Shown in pieces: positions 12,524-26,076 of a DNA stretch of 64,000 nt. Both the position numbers and the translations under genes were made by a program. Origin of the DNA: Cycas panzhihuaensis (taxonomy: Eukaryota; Cycadophyta); NCBI GenBank assembly GCA_023213395.1, contig CM041465.1, positions 60,333,741 to 60,397,740 on the forward strand. Reading direction: 5' to 3'. The notes under the pieces are model-generated. The model searched no databases. It had not been told where the DNA came from and was given only the letters and a program-made list of their open reading frames with translations. The number at the start of each line of letters is the position of its first letter. Position 1 is the first letter of the stretch.

Positions 12524-13786
12524 CTAACTATAGATGGCCTCTTTGCAATGATGATTTTCAATCAACTTCAGGAATAATGATCCTTGGGCTTTTGCTATTG
12601 CATGATATTGATCTAACAAACTCATCATGCAGGCTTGTTGTTCTTTAATGATATTCATATCAATGGAAGTTGTAGTTTCTTCCTGGTGCTTCCCTTGTTT
12701 GGATGGTGGAGAATCATTTGTCTTCCTACCGGCTGCTAATACTTCAAATAGCTCACATTTTGCTACTTCGCTATCCATGGTGGGAGACACCAAAATGTTC
12801 AAGTCTAGAGCTGGACTCTGAGAGACTTTATCAGTGGAGATTAGTGCAGTATCACTTCTTGTTTCTAGTTCATCATTATCGTTGCCAGAGTTGAGATTCG
12901 AGTAGTCCACAATGTAGCCTTCATTAGAATCATCAGAGGCTTCATTCGTTTCTCGTACTATTATAACCTTAATTTTCTTTTTTCTTTTTGTTTTACCTTC
13001 TTTCAGACTTTTGGATGGGTTTCCTTAGGAGTTGAAGAACCTTTATGAAATGCTGATAGAAGCAGTATTATTGGGCTCTTCGCTAATCCTGGTACGTGGA
13101 ATTTTTCATAGTAGAATCCCAATAGGTAGAGTGAAATTAAAACTTGATTGTCCTCCCATAATCAATTGATGTGGCAATGTCTTGGGTTTTTCTAAAATGA
13201 AAGTTGACCAATTGTAGATTACTCCTTTCATAAGCCCTTGTAGGTATGAAGTTGTCCACCAAGGTAACGCGTTACAACGTTGTTCACCCAAAAGCCTTGT
13301 GCATATTAGAACTGCTACTGCTGCCACATTCATAGCTTTTAGATGGGTGATCAGAATGCCTCGTTCCCCATGTTTCATATGAAACTCTTTTTTGCATATT
13401 GTCTGAATAATTTGGTCTTTCATTAAGGCAGTTAAATTTCCCAATTTTTTCACCTTCTGTCTTTGGGTTGGAAACCTTGTTAATCTTGTCACATCTTCGA
13501 GTTCCATACCTATAATTTTTTTGTTAACTGTTAATATGCGATTAATAGGGTTATAGCCATTCAATACCTCCTACAATTGTTTCGAATTCTTCGAGAAGAC
13601 TAGAAATGAGGCAGCTTGAACTACCTTCGCACTGGTCAGATTTGCTCTTAATGGGGCATTTCGATCTTTGACTTCCAACCATTTATGTAATATTGGCGAG
13701 TCTAATATTTGCCATTTAATTTGGCATCGCTCAATTTTGAATGGAATATCTATATATTTTTCTAGATGTTTTTGTATAGACCCCAC
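12524..13786 (-). pseudogene. Element B accessory ORF (post-pol protein), broken
   Basis: Three minus-strand frames in series (13571-13786, 13106-13564, 12524-12910) read as one broken protein downstream of integrase. The middle part aligns by eye with the proteins at 28017-28766 (element E) and 47460-48490 (element F): a D-VT-LTR-FP segment, then a region matching WSKFLAENM as WSTFILEKP. The last part is polar and helical, like the coiled-coil tail in E and F. It is not a Gag, Pol or typical Env that I recognise. Its function is unknown. Confidence 0.5.
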
Positions 13787-14085
13787 AAAAGAGATAGTTG
13801 TCTAGGCATATTTTGCAAAACCACTTTCCGACATTTTTAGAAATCAAGAATTTTGAACAAGGGGAAGAATAAAAAGAAAACCTGGATACTCATCTTGGAT
13901 AACTCAACTGACTATTTGTCTATTCGTCAATGTCTGCTCGTGTTGGTTTATTGGTTTGGTGGGTTGGTTTGCTTGTGTTGGTCTGTTGATTAGGTGGGTT
14001 GGCTAGCCAAAATATAGGGTCGACCGTGTTAGATGATGTGACAACAATGTTTTGGAGGCTAAAATTTTGACAGGTTGGCAGCGCA

Positions 14086-14205
14086 GTTTCCCCCCTAAAC
14101 GTTTTTGGGGGGATCCAAGGGGGTCTAGAGCCCCCCTTGGCCGGGGGTGCGGGGGGGTCAAAACCCCCCCTACAAAGAGGGGTTCGGGGGCGGTAACCCC
14201 CAACC
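14086..14205. repeat. G/C-homopolymer block in element B
   Basis: About 120 bp of very GC-rich sequence carries alternating runs of five to seven C or G (CCCCCC, GGGGGG) that can pair with one another. It stands out strongly from the AT-rich surroundings and could form hairpins or G-quadruplexes. Confidence 0.7.
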
Positions 14206-14659
14206 AAAAAAGCTAGCACTAAAAAGCATACTAAATTGTAAAGAGAATTGGGGTCGTTTGTTCAAAATACTCCTGATTTGATTGTCAAAATTTATGTCTT
14301 GTATGACTCTCTCATATAGCCTGATTTAGGGTGTTTTTTCATTACATTGATGGTGTTCGATGTATTGGATGTACTGTGTTGAGAAGAGGCGGTTGGTTGT
14401 TGTTGCTGTGAGCATTCTGTTGCAAATTATGTACATTTCTCCATTCTTTGATAATAAAGATCGATACCTTTCCTGTGTGGATGTTTCCCTAGCACACTGC
14501 TAGGGTTTTACCACGTTATATGTGATGTATTTGTGATGTTTTGGCTTTTTGATTTATTTATTGTATTATCTCTGGTTTAAAAACTTGCATGTTAAATTTC
14601 AGTTTCAATTCCTGTAACTAGTTGCAAAATAGTTTAGATCTTGGTGGCGGTTTCCAATT

Positions 14660-15185
14660 ATTGGGACCTAGTTTTTTCAACAGACTGACCCACTGAGATC
14701 AACCAAACCCATGGTCGATCATCATCAATCGGTCGATCCCGTGGGTTGATCATCCATGGGATTGACCAAAACCACGAGTGATTGGCCTGTGTTTTGGTTG
14801 ATCCTGCTGGTCGGCTGGCGACCGATTTAGTTGGATGACGATCAATTAATTTCAGCAGTCGGCCAAGGACTAGCCAATCTTATTTGGCTAGCTGGACAAG
14901 GTAATGAACCAATCCCGACGGTTGGTCGATGACCAAAAGATCTCGACGGTCGGCTGTTCTGACTGTATAGCTGCCAATCGGCTAATGCCAGTAGTCGGTC
15001 AACAACTTGTCAATCTCATCGGCTAGCCAATTCGGCCAGACAACTACTGATCAGCTGAACTCGACAGTCGGCCGATCCGACTATATAGCTGCCAATCGGC
15101 CAATGCCAACAGTCGGCCAACGACCTGTCAATCTCACTGGCTAGCCAATCTAGTTGGACAACCACAGATCAGTTGAAATCGGTGG
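14660..15185. repeat. Tandem repeats of about 118 bp in element B
   Basis: Two clear units begin near 14942 and 15059 (CTCGACGGTCGGC and CTCGACAGTCGGC), each including TATAGCTGCCAATCGGC and TGTCAATCTC. A partial third starts near 15177, and more diverged copies extend back to about 14660. The array is GC-richer than its surroundings and lies between integrase and the 3' LTR. Confidence 0.7.
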
Positions 15186-15190
15186 TTGGC

Positions 15191-15818
<628 letters not shown>

Positions 15819-16079
15819 CTAAAATTATTTTATTTTATTTTTCTTTCTTGCATGATATATGTTGCTGTCATTCGATTTAATTGTCACCACTTGGACCAAA
15901 TATGACATCTTGTCCTTAAATATTCCCTTTCATTATCTCAGTCTCTCACTACTCCTAAATTAGCAGCTTGTACTAGAGATATTCCTTTATTATTATTGGT
16001 TTTATACACTTTGAGTTTCAAACCATTTACGATAAATGTTTGTAGGCCTTTATCAATGTGGGCTAGTTTAACTATCCCA

Positions 16080-17290
16080 TTATCAAATATTCTTTTTTAC
16101 CATAAATGGTCCCAACCATTTGATCTTAAGTTTACATGGTTTAATGAAGCATTTACCATCATATTTTAGGATGAGATCTTCTTCCTTAAATACCATTGAG
16201 TGTAGTGTCTTCTCATGCCATTTTTTTCTACATTGTTGTACCATATCCATTACCCATTATGCTTGTGCTCAATTCTCGTCCAAGGCTAAAATAGCTTCCA
16301 AATAAGTTTGAAGATTGGACATATCTGGCCATCGTTCTTGCACAACAATTCTTAGACTTTGTACTAGAAATTCTATAGGAAGAATTGCTTCTGCTCCATA
16401 CATCAATTGAAATGGGGAATGTTCGGTGGTAGTTTTGTAACTTGCCCGAAAGGCCCATAAGACTGAGTATAGTTGTTCTGCCCAATCATTTCTATTTGTA
16501 TTACATTTTGGTTAACATTGTTACTATTATTTTATTACTTGATTCAACCTGTCCATTGGCGCGTGGGTAGTAAGGGGTCGACTTATGATGTGTGATCATG
16601 AATTCTTGTGTTAGGCAATGGATTGTGTCATTTATAAAGTGTGTTCCTTTATCACTCACAATTTCTAATGGATAGCCGAATCTTGTAATAATATTTTCAT
16701 AAAGGAATATAGTTGTACTTCACACTAAATTGACAACCAAATCTTGTAATAATATTTTCATAAAGGAATATAATTGTACTTCGCCCTGAATTGTCTTGAG
16801 GTGCCTTTGCCTCGACCGATTTTGTAAGGTAGTCTGTGGTGACTAGTGCTTTGCTTGTGTAATAATATTTTCATAGAGGAATATAATTGTATTTTGTGTT
16901 GAATTGTCCTGAAGTGCCTTTGCCTTGGCCCATTTTGTAAGATAGTCCGTAGCAACTAATATATATTTTGCTTGTGTTATTTGTGCAACATGTTTGAAGG
17001 GTCCTGCGAAGTCCAAACCCCGATGCTCAAAAACTCCTTGAGCTAGGGAGGGTTGTAAGGGTATAAAATGATGCTCCAAGGGTCATCCCATTTGTTGACA
17101 TATGTCACATTTAGAGACATTCTTTTGTATCCTTGAACAATTGAGGCCACCATAACCCTGACAGCAAGATTTTTCGAGCTGTAGAATTGTGTCCAACATG
17201 ACCTCTTGCAGTTCCTTAATGGGCTTCCTTTACCACTGCTTGAACCTCTTCTGGCATTACACATCTGCACAATACATGATCCTTCCCTAG
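16080..17290 (-). pseudogene. Element B integrase region
   Basis: Reading down the minus strand there is a remnant zinc-binding HHCC region (about 17270-17080), then the catalytic core start GVFEHRGLDFAGPF with VATDYLTKWAKAKAL (near 17030-16930). Further on are WAEQLYSVLWAFRASYKTTT and QLMYGAEAILPIEF (about 16490-16360), the typical end of the Tat/Athila-type integrase core. Frameshifts and stops are frequent. A short segment around 16690-16960 with the phrase ATATTTTCATAAAGG is locally duplicated. Confidence 0.75.
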
Positions 17291-17329
17291 TTTATACAAG
17301 AATCTTCCTATTAGTTGATAAGGGCCTAC

Positions 17330-18720
17330 CTTTTCTATGAGTTCTTTATGTTGTTACGAAGTCATATCAATAGGGAATGATCCTGTACTCAAGTATCTTG
17401 TTATGTTTTCATAACCAGGTGGAGTAGATATCACTTGGAATAGTTTTGCATGGGGAAAATTGTTGTTTATTCCAATGGGTTCTTCTCTTGTCTGAATTCT
17501 AGATAAGTTATCTGCAGCCACATGTGTGCGACCAGGTTGAACTATCACTTTGAAATTAAATTTTTGAAGTAATCATAACCATCGACTTATTCTTTCCTGG
17601 ATGATAGGTTTGTTAATCATATATAAAAGATCTTGATGATCTATAAAAAATATAAAGGGATTTGCTAATAAATTGTGTCAAAATTATTGGACTGCATAAA
17701 TCATTCCTAATCCTTCTATCTCTGTTGTTAATTTGGCTTTGTTCAGTCATCTACTGGCAAAGTAGATAAGTAGATCAAGTTTGTGACTTCCTTCTTGAGC
17801 CAATGTATAGTATAACCTATTGCTATTTGTGAAGCATTAACATGAACATGAAACTCTTTTGACCAGTCAAGATGAGCTAAAATTGGGGCTGTAATAAGTC
17901 TATATTTAAGGTCTTCAAATGTTGTTTGTTGTTGATTCCCCTATATGAAATATATGCCTTTACGTAGTAATTTTTTTAGGGGGCGAGCGATGTGAGCAAA
18001 CCCTATTATTACCTGGTGGTAGTATCTGATGTGTCCAAGGAATGTTCAAACTTCCACAACATCTGTTGGTGGGGCTAAATTCATTATGACTTTGAGTTTG
18101 TCAAGATTTGTTTTTAATCCATGTGGGCATAAGATGTGTCCCAATAGCTTTCTATATGGAACCAAAAAATGGCATTTTTCTAGATTTAGTGACATTCTTG
18201 CTTTTTGACAAACTTCCAAGCACTCTGCTAATAGGGGAAAATGGTCTTTAATATTATCATAGATGGACCAATCATCTAAAAATATCTTAACAGATTTTTA
18301 TGACAATTGGTGAAATAAATGCATGATGATTCGTTGAAATGTTGCAGGGGCATTGCAGAGTCCAAAGGGCATCCGATTATAAGCAAAAATTCTAGATTGT
18401 GTGATAAATGTGATTTTTAACTTTTTTTTTTCGTAATACTAATTTGGTTGTAACCAAAAAATCCATCTAGGAATGTGTATATCTCACGCCCTGTGACTTC
18501 TTCTAGAATTGTATCAGTAAAGGGAATGGGAAATGGATCATTGCAAGTCACTACATTCAACTTTCGAAAATCAACACAAATGTAGAGTTTTTCAGTTTTC
18601 TTAGGTACTACCACAGTTGGTGAGACCCATTCACTTGTTTTGACCTTAAATATAATTTCGGCATCTAACATTTTTCTAATCTCTGTGTCCACTTGCTCTG
18701 CATATTTGGGATTCATTTGA
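17330..18720 (-). pseudogene. Element B reverse transcriptase and RNase H
   Basis: The longest frame (18417-18716) contains EWVSPTVVVPKK, CVDFRKLN and FLDGFFGYNQI, all hallmark RT blocks of Ty3/gypsy. The catalytic FLDD box follows near 18262-18280, outside that frame because of stops. RNase H-like sequence continues to about 17350, ending with the LSRIQT segment that normally precedes integrase. Confidence 0.8.
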
Positions 18721-19469
18721 TAAGGCTAATGTTTTACTAGTTAAGATCTTGGTATTAATTCAATTTTATATTCACATAATTCTCTTGGTATTCCTTTCAA
18801 GTCTTTATATGTCCAAGCAAAGACATCCTTGTATTGTAAAGAAATTTTTGTAGTTGTTGCTATTAACATCGGTTCCTATTTATTGCCCATTATTATTATT
18901 TATATGTTCTATTCAGCTCTTAAATTAATTGGTTGTTGTGGTGCTTCATCATAGAAAATTTGCTCCTTATCAAAGTTGTGTGTAGATTTCTGAAGTATTG
19001 CTTGGTTTCCTTTAAGGACTTTAGAGAATTAATTGGGGTATTCGTGTTTATGATTATATGTATCTTGTATCTGATAAGCATTCCTGCAGCCTAGTGGTTC
19101 TATATCAACTAAATAACATGATGGTGAATATAATTCATATTCTTGTTGTTGTTAATGAAACAATCCACTATTTGATTCCACCTCATCCTTTGAACACATA
19201 TCCAAATACAAAACACCTACAATTGGTTCGCATATATTATCATTGTCAAATATTGTACATAGGGGATGTTGATCCTCCTTGACATCATTAACATATTCTT
19301 TATCATCATTGTCTTTATTGGTGGAACTAGAGTTTGTTATTTCCTTGCTTATGGTATGATGATTTAAATTGATTAATTGTTTCTTTCCTTTTTGCTTGAT
19401 TATTAGTGTATTACGTCTCCAATTCTAAAGTATGTGTGTGACATGCAACCAAGGCTATTCTAAAAGTGC

Positions 19470-19730
19470 ATCATATGCTAGAGACATTCTGTCGATCATG
19501 GAAATAACAACAAAATTTGCCACAATTTCTTGATTCTTGATGTGAATTTTTTGAGTTAACATCATTCCTAGTGGTTGTACACCATCTTGGTTGGCCAATC
19601 ATAAACGAAATGCAGAAGGCCATAATGTAGTCCTACCAATCTTTTGCCAAGTCGTTATTGGTATAATATTGATTCTAGCACCCCTGTCTACCACTGTGTT
19701 ATTCAAAACATGTTCTAATAAAGTCATTGA
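19470..19730 (-). pseudogene. Element B aspartic protease remnant
   Basis: The minus-strand frame reads NNTVVDRGARINIIP where the family has a D-S/T-G-A active site, so the catalytic triplet is changed to D-R-G. The downstream sequence (RLWLANQDGVQPLG) fits a retroviral-type protease between Gag and RT. Confidence 0.6.
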
Positions 19731-20239
19731 GACCGTTATATCTTGATCCACTCTTAGACAGCATGCATAACATTCTAATTGAGAATTGTGTACAGTCGGA
19801 ATGTTAGGAATGTTGATTTAATCTTTTGTAGCAACTGGCAGTGTCCCTTCTTAGAAAGACTCTTTTTGTTTTATCTTCATTTGTTGTATATGTTCTTTGA
19901 GTACTTGTAGAGGTAATGGATTGTGTTTAAGTAATGTTGAAATTTGCATAGTTATCTCACTTTGTAGAAATTGATCAATTAACATAGTAGTGGCTTCATT
20001 ACCTCGTGCTATAGTCCTCCTTGGTAATTGTGATGATGTTTTATCTTACTGCAAAAATCCTAGAATTGTTGATATGTTTTGCTTTTGCTCTTGTGTTGAT
20101 CGTATTGAATCTTGGGCTTGGTGCATGCGCTCTTTCTCCTCAAAAGGGTCGGGATAGTCAAGTTTCTTGGATCTTCTCGTGTACACTACATATGCTGGTA
20201 GAGTTTGCGCAACCTCCTTACCCTTAGTAGACTCTATGT

Positions 20240-21980
20240 CCACGAGGTTCACAGTCTTGTTTTGTTGTTGTGGACAATGATCGTCATTGTGGTCACTAGG
20301 TTTGCACCATCGACATAATGCTGAAGTAGTGTTTTCTAAGTTGGGACAATTTCTACTGAAGTGTCCCCGTAGTTTACACTGAAAACATTAAACCATAAGC
20401 CGTCCTTGAATGTCTCTTGGTATTAATTGGCTTGATCCACGTCCCCGTCCAAGAGAAAGTTTGTTGGTTTCTTGCCGTGTGAAGAACACCTCTTGCTCTT
20501 ATCGTCTGCGCGTATGTATGTTGAATCCACATTCTTCTATATCATGGTTATTCATTTTGCAAATATGGCGGTACTTAAAAATTTGATTTTCGAACATTCT
20601 GATTCTATATGCCCTTTTTGATTTTTCGGACATTCTGATTCTATCTGTCGTTTTGTTTTACATTTAATGCACCATATTTGTCATCTTTCCTTCAGTTGGT
20701 GTTGCGTGAAAATTTTCATCACCCGCATCAAATCCTTTTTTAATGCTTTGATAGTAGAAGAGTCGTCTTTAGTTTCTGCTTCCATAGTTTTATCTTGATG
20801 CCATGCTTATGCTTTATCCTCTATTTTGAAACTCATTGCACAGTTGGTTGCCTCTTGGTATGATGAAGGGGGAACTATTCGAATTTTTGTTCGATACCTT
20901 AGAAGTAATCATTCTAAAAATCATATTTTTCTTAATCCATCAGTTACTTCACTTTCCATCCTTTTGATTAGGCCTTTTAATTTCGTATTATAACTTCTAT
21001 CTCCTTGGCTTCTTGTTTAAGGTTGTATATTTGATCCACTACCTCACTATCATCTTATAACAATTTGAATTCCTTCTTAAAGGCTTCCTGTGAGTCGTTC
21101 CATTTTTTAAAGTGTCCTTTGTTGAATTCTTTGAATCAGTCATTCGTGACATATCGTAAAGTTACTGAAAATGCCTACAACCAATGATCTTTATTTGTCT
21201 CACCATTTGTCATCCATATTGTTTTGCACATGTTACAATGTTGAGTTGGATCTTCATCCGCTTTTAAATTAAATGTTGGTAACTTCTGTTCTGCACCTTT
21301 GGACATCACCATCATTGATGCTAATGGCTTAACTAGAGATCTTGTGTGCCTTAATTGTGATAACCTTCGTTATCTGAAGTCATTCTTTTGTTTTCTTGCT
21401 TTTCGTTTGTGATATTTTCTGAACAGGGTTGTCTTTGTTTAGGGCTTGTACGCTTTTATTCTTGCATAGCTTTATTGATTGAGGATTGCTCTTGTTCTTC
21501 TAGACTTAAGTGGGAAACACTTCTTCAGTATCTTTTAAGTTTGGGTTGGGCTCGTGTTGTTGATCCCAGATTTGCCACACTTGTCATGCTTGATTTATGA
21601 TCGACCAATCAATTTACGTTAATGTCTTGGACCTGCGTTGTCTTGACGTACGTATTTGAGCGAATCTTCTCGCTTGGACTTGTTGGTTTGTCTCCTATTG
21701 AGTTATCACATTTGCATGCTTAAAAATGTATGTTGTTTGTTTAGAGTCAGGTATTAGATTTGAACATGGTCCAAGATATTAGCAAGCATTACGGGCTCCC
21801 GAACTATAATATTCTTGAGATAATATACAATAATACCTCGTCGAACTAAGAAGGTTTTTAATTCATTAATAATTTTGAGATTTGCATTTGTGAATTGGAC
21901 GTGCAACAATTCTCTTAGTAATGTTTGGTTCCCATACTGGTTTCATATTTTCATATGTTCTAAACTTGCTATCACTGCTT
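20240..21980 (-). pseudogene. Element B gag remnant with two zinc knuckles
   Basis: Near 20341-20387 the minus strand encodes CFQCKLRGHFSRNCPN, a CX2CX4HX4C knuckle. A second, CRWCKPSDHNDDHCP, follows at about 20280-20320. Upstream (20.4-21.9 kb) the capsid part is too degraded to place domains. Two knuckles are usual for nucleocapsid of this class. Confidence 0.7.
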
Positions 21981-22003
21981 TACTCTATGTTGTCTCATTC
22001 CTA

Positions 22004-22020
22004 GGTTGGCAACAGCGCCA
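22004..22020 (-). other. Primer-binding site of element B (tRNA-Asp type)
   Basis: The minus strand reads TGGCGCTGTTGCCAACC two bases inside the 5' LTR. This differs at one of the first 13 bases from the complement of plant tRNA-Asp. Confidence 0.75.
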
Positions 22021-22022
22021 GA

Positions 22023-22407
22023 TGTTAGTTTATCATACACAGATTTTCCTAGGAAGAAAGAGATAACAATATTTTAAACATGATAGCATCAACACAGTAA
22101 TATCTTATGTATAATATTCTACACCAAAAGTGATTTATAAGATGTGTGCAAAAACAATATCTTCTATGTTATATCAACAATTGATCACATCATTAAGATC
22201 ATGTACAACAGGATAAGATATGATCATTCCACACTAGTTTGTACTACCCATTAGTGTCAAGATGCGCAACATCACATGCCTCCCATCTCCTATATATATA
22301 TGTACATATCATTGGAAACGTCGTCTTATAACAACTTCCAACTACTTGACTTAACTATTCGTTTTGTTGACATAACATCCGATAATTATAACAAAATGTG
22401 TCTAACA
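22023..22407 (-). repeat. 5' LTR of element B (right copy)
   Basis: It begins TGTTAG and ends CTAACA on the plus strand, a perfect 6-bp inverted terminus. It aligns throughout with 11762-12163. Confidence 0.88.
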
Positions 22408-22419
22408 TATGCTATTAGC

Positions 22420-23360
22420 CTGTTTTTATAAGTTTAACTTCCTATTCTCATATGCAATTGGTCGATCATTTTGCAGGAGGGATACCTTGATTTCAGTTCC
22501 TGAAGCGTCACATTTTATTGCAAACGGTTGAAAATAATTAGGCATTGCTGGAATTAGAGCAATGGTGAACTCATTCTTGAGAGTGGTAAAATTTTGATTG
22601 GTCGTTTCCTCCCATTTGAATACATTGTTCTTGCATAAATATGTCAATGGCCTACAATTGTGGCATAACCTTTAATGAATTTTCTACAATACCTAGTAAG
22701 TCCTAGAAAGCCTCTAACCTTTGAGACGTTCTTGGAAGTTTGCCAACTAATAACGGCCTATACATTTGCTGGATCAATCTTTACCCATTCCTGAGATATT
22801 ATGTACCCTAAATAGTGTAATGTTTTTCTTGAAAAGTTACATTTGGATCTCCTTGAATAAAATTTGTTAGTGCATAATGTTGATGGCACTAATTCTAGGT
22901 GTTGGAGATGTTTCTCCCATGTCCTGCTATAGATTAGAATGTTGTTAAAGAAAACCATGATAAATATCTTTAAAAAAGGTGTAGATTCCCAATTCATTGT
23001 CATTTGGAATGTAGCTAATGCATTAGTAAGGCCAAAAGGCATGACCTTAAACTTGAATAGTCCCTAATGTTCAAAAGCCTATTTTTTTGTGTCTTATGGG
23101 TGGATTGGAATATGATAATATCTTGAACGAAGATTGATTTTGGAGAAGTAGGTAGCTCCATGTAGCTCATCAATTATATCATCCATTTGAGGCATCAGAT
23201 ATTTGTTTTAAATTGCTATCTTGTTCAGTGCTCAATAGTCTACACACATTTGAAAAGATCCATCTTTCCTCTTGACTAGGACTATGGGTGCAACATATGG
23301 CCTTTTGCTAGTGGTTACTGCTCCATTATCTATGAGCTCCTAATTCAAGTTCTCAATCTC
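22420..23360 (-). pseudogene. Element C reverse transcriptase / RNase H
   Basis: Minus-strand frames give KRPYVAPIVLVKRKDGS, MCVDY-ALNKI, MPFGLTNALATFQ and VFFNNILIYS, then the RNase H start FAIKCDASGTEI. The catalytic box is FNN instead of FDD, abolishing the metal-binding aspartates. Frameshifts and stops occur between blocks. Confidence 0.82.
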
Positions 23361-23879
23361 AGTTTTTTGTTTGTGTTTGTATTGGTAAGGCTTGACTATT
23401 ATTGGTACTTTTTTTGGCTCAATCTCAATGATATGTTCCATACTCCTACTAGGTGGCAAGGTGTTCAGTAGTTCATGAAATACTTTTGAGTGCTACTAAA
23501 GTACTTTGTTTAGTTCCTCTTGTTGTTGGGTGTCTAAAGACTCTTTTTATTGTTTTCCTTGTATGGTGAAGATCCTTGTTATGAAACCTGCTTGCCCCTT
23601 TTGTAATAATTTGCCCATTTTCTTTGTTGGAACAAATGATGATTTTAGAGTCTCAATCCTTGAAATTTGGTGCAATTGCCAATTCATATAAAACTAGATG
23701 AAGTTTTTGTCATGGTTGAGTCCATATGTTCCCAAAGTCCTTAGCCATTCCACTTCCATTACTAGTTCAAAGCCTTTGACATTGAAGATGTAGAAATATG
23801 TGGTGATCATATTGAATTTATTATTGCTTAATTCTTCCATGGCAGGGAATGGAATCTCCTCCATGGATGGTAATGTCCA

Positions 23880-25100
23880 AGTTTCTTTCCTTATTTACAT
23901 TGAATCCTAACCTCTTGGAAACAATAACATCAATAAAGTTATGGGCGCTCCTTGCATCAATAAGAACAATAAGCTTTTGTTTTTGAATGTATCCATATAT
24001 CTTGATGGTATTGTGCCGTTAGATTTCAGATAGGGCAACCATAGATATTTTGTGTTGCTTATTATCTAAGATTTGAGCTCTTAGTAATTTTTTGCATTGC
24101 TGATCATCTAGGATGACTATTTACTCCTCTCCTTGCTCTTCCTCTATCTCTTATTCTTAGTCATCTTTTATTTTTGTTATATATACTTGTTTCCTTTTAG
24201 GGAAAATAGAAGAGTGTCCTCGTTCTCATTTTTGCTCACAATCATAATAGGATCCTTGAGCTCTCCTTCTAGCTTTTTTTGGATCTTCTTTGATGAGGGG
24301 TCTAAAATTGGTGGGTGGAATTGATCCCCTTGGTAGTATGGCTATCCTCTTATTAGGCGAAATATAGGGCATTACTCTTTGACTAGCATTTTGTCTAACC
24401 ATTGTGGCTATGTGGCATGCTTCCATCTATTATGCCTTGCTTATTGACTTTTCTAGAGTTGGTGGTTTAAACTATTGGACATCCTCACGCATGTCATCTT
24501 GAAGGTTGCTTATGTAGAATGGTAAGGCATCTTTGCCCATGGCATTACACTTAATCTGTAGCCTTTCAAATTCTTCCATATAATTGGCTTACTGAATTTT
24601 TGCCTTGGAAATAAGCTAATTGTACATGGTATGGATCTCCCCAAATTTCTTCTATTCATTCCTTGAAGGCATCGATAGACTTATTGAATTATGTGACTCT
24701 CTAATGTTCTCGTCTTCATGTAGATGCCTTGATGTATAAGGGTCCTTTAATGGATTTTATGGTGATGTCCAATTGGTCCTTGGCACCTATAATGTTCAAA
24801 ACTTTGAATGCATTCTTAACATTTGTTATCCATTTGTTAGATTCTATGTCACCATGTTGGGAGTAAAATGGTATTGTGTGGTTAGGTCAGAATAGTGGTA
24901 TTCTTGTTTCCATGGAATTTTCTACTCATTTTTTATTTCTTCACTACTATTCTTTACTCCTTTGATTCTTTTAATTCTTTCACCTATGTTTTTTAATAAA
25001 TGCTGCCACTTATTTCTCAAGTCATTTGAGACAAGAATAAATTTTTTCTCCTAGAAAATTTGGCATCTTGGCTCTCTTATCATATGCAACTTCAAATGGC
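23880..25100 (-). pseudogene. Element C gag and protease remnant
   Basis: A degraded Gag-like region runs from about 25.1 to 24.2 kb, with a zinc-knuckle-like CEQK-ERGHSS followed by a protease segment near 23.95 kb. It is read through many stops; only the knuckle and protease are distinctive. Confidence 0.5.
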
Positions 25101-25783
25101 TTATGAGTACCAAATCATAGATCCAATGTTAAGTTTGCTAGTTGTTCTATGATGTCTTTTGTTGTCTCTAGTATCTTTCTTCTTCTTCTTCTATAAGGAA
25201 GTTTTGGTATTAAAATCAATTTTTAACTAAAATTTGTACTTCAATTACTCATCTAAATGCATCATCCAATAGCTCAAAATGATAACATTTGAATTAAGAG
25301 TCCAATGGTTCAAACATAATCAAATTTTGATACCTGTAGCAGAAGCTATGACCTTTTCAAGGTGAATAAAAATTTAGGGTTTTGGGGATTGCAATAGTAC
25401 CTATTACTACAATGATGATAACTTTTTATCTTGATACCTAATTGAATTGAAACCAATTTCAATAGAAAGTAGACTTCAGGGTGCACCTATTCAAAAAAAA
25501 AGAAAGAAAGGTCAATTGAATATTTGTAGCAGAAGTTATGGTTATTTAAAGTTGTAGTAGTAGATTTAAGGCGATATAGATAGTGACTGACAATAGGTTG
25601 GAATTGGATTCCTTATAAATTTTGTAATTTTGTTACGAACCTTGCAATATAACTACTCAAAATTTACAACACGAGTCTAGTCGTCTCAAATTTACAACAA
25701 GTTTTCGAAATTCAATTGTCTACACCCCAAAAATCGTAGATCTCGATAATTCCATTAATTAGCCAAATTGAGCTCTAATATCA

Positions 25784-26076
25784 TGTGTGATGAACCCAAA
25801 ACTAAAATAGAATAAAATTTTTGAATTACGATAAAAAATTATATCAAAATCATTGTCGGCCCTAAAGGCGCCAAAATGAATAAATTTCGAATCAAAATGA
25901 ACTTATGATTCTAAAGTCTAAAATGCAAGCCTTTATATAGTGGCTTATTTTGATTATTATAATTATATTTGAAGTTGGTATTTTTCTTAGGTTGCGTGAA
26001 TGCAACATTACTTTAATTATTTTAGTCATTTTTAATTCCTTTTGAAGTTGGTATTTTTTTATGTTGTAGAAACACA
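25784..26076 (-). repeat. 5' LTR of element C
   Basis: On the plus strand it begins TGTGTGATGAACCC and ends GTAGAAACACA. Just left of it, 25771-25783 reads as TGATATTAGAGCT on the minus strand, an initiator-Met type PBS. No second copy is present, so the ends rest on the TG...CA rule and the PBS. Confidence 0.6.

Larger units (their letters stand above)
22408..26076 (-). mobile_element. Element C: truncated chromovirus-type gypsy (minus strand)
   Basis: One LTR (about 25784-26076), a PBS and then gag, protease, RT and the start of RNase H read leftward and stop at 22408 against element B. Integrase and the second LTR are missing, so C was truncated, perhaps before B inserted. A zinc-knuckle remnant (CEQK-ERGH near 24200-24240) and an IDARSAHNFID protease segment (near 23930-23960; the family has IDSGATHNFID) place it with chromoviruses, as element A. 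Confidence 0.75.

Noticed and set aside
13920-14219. Proline-rich frames on the minus strand
   Set aside because: They are created by the G/C homopolymer block; two overlapping frames are equally open.
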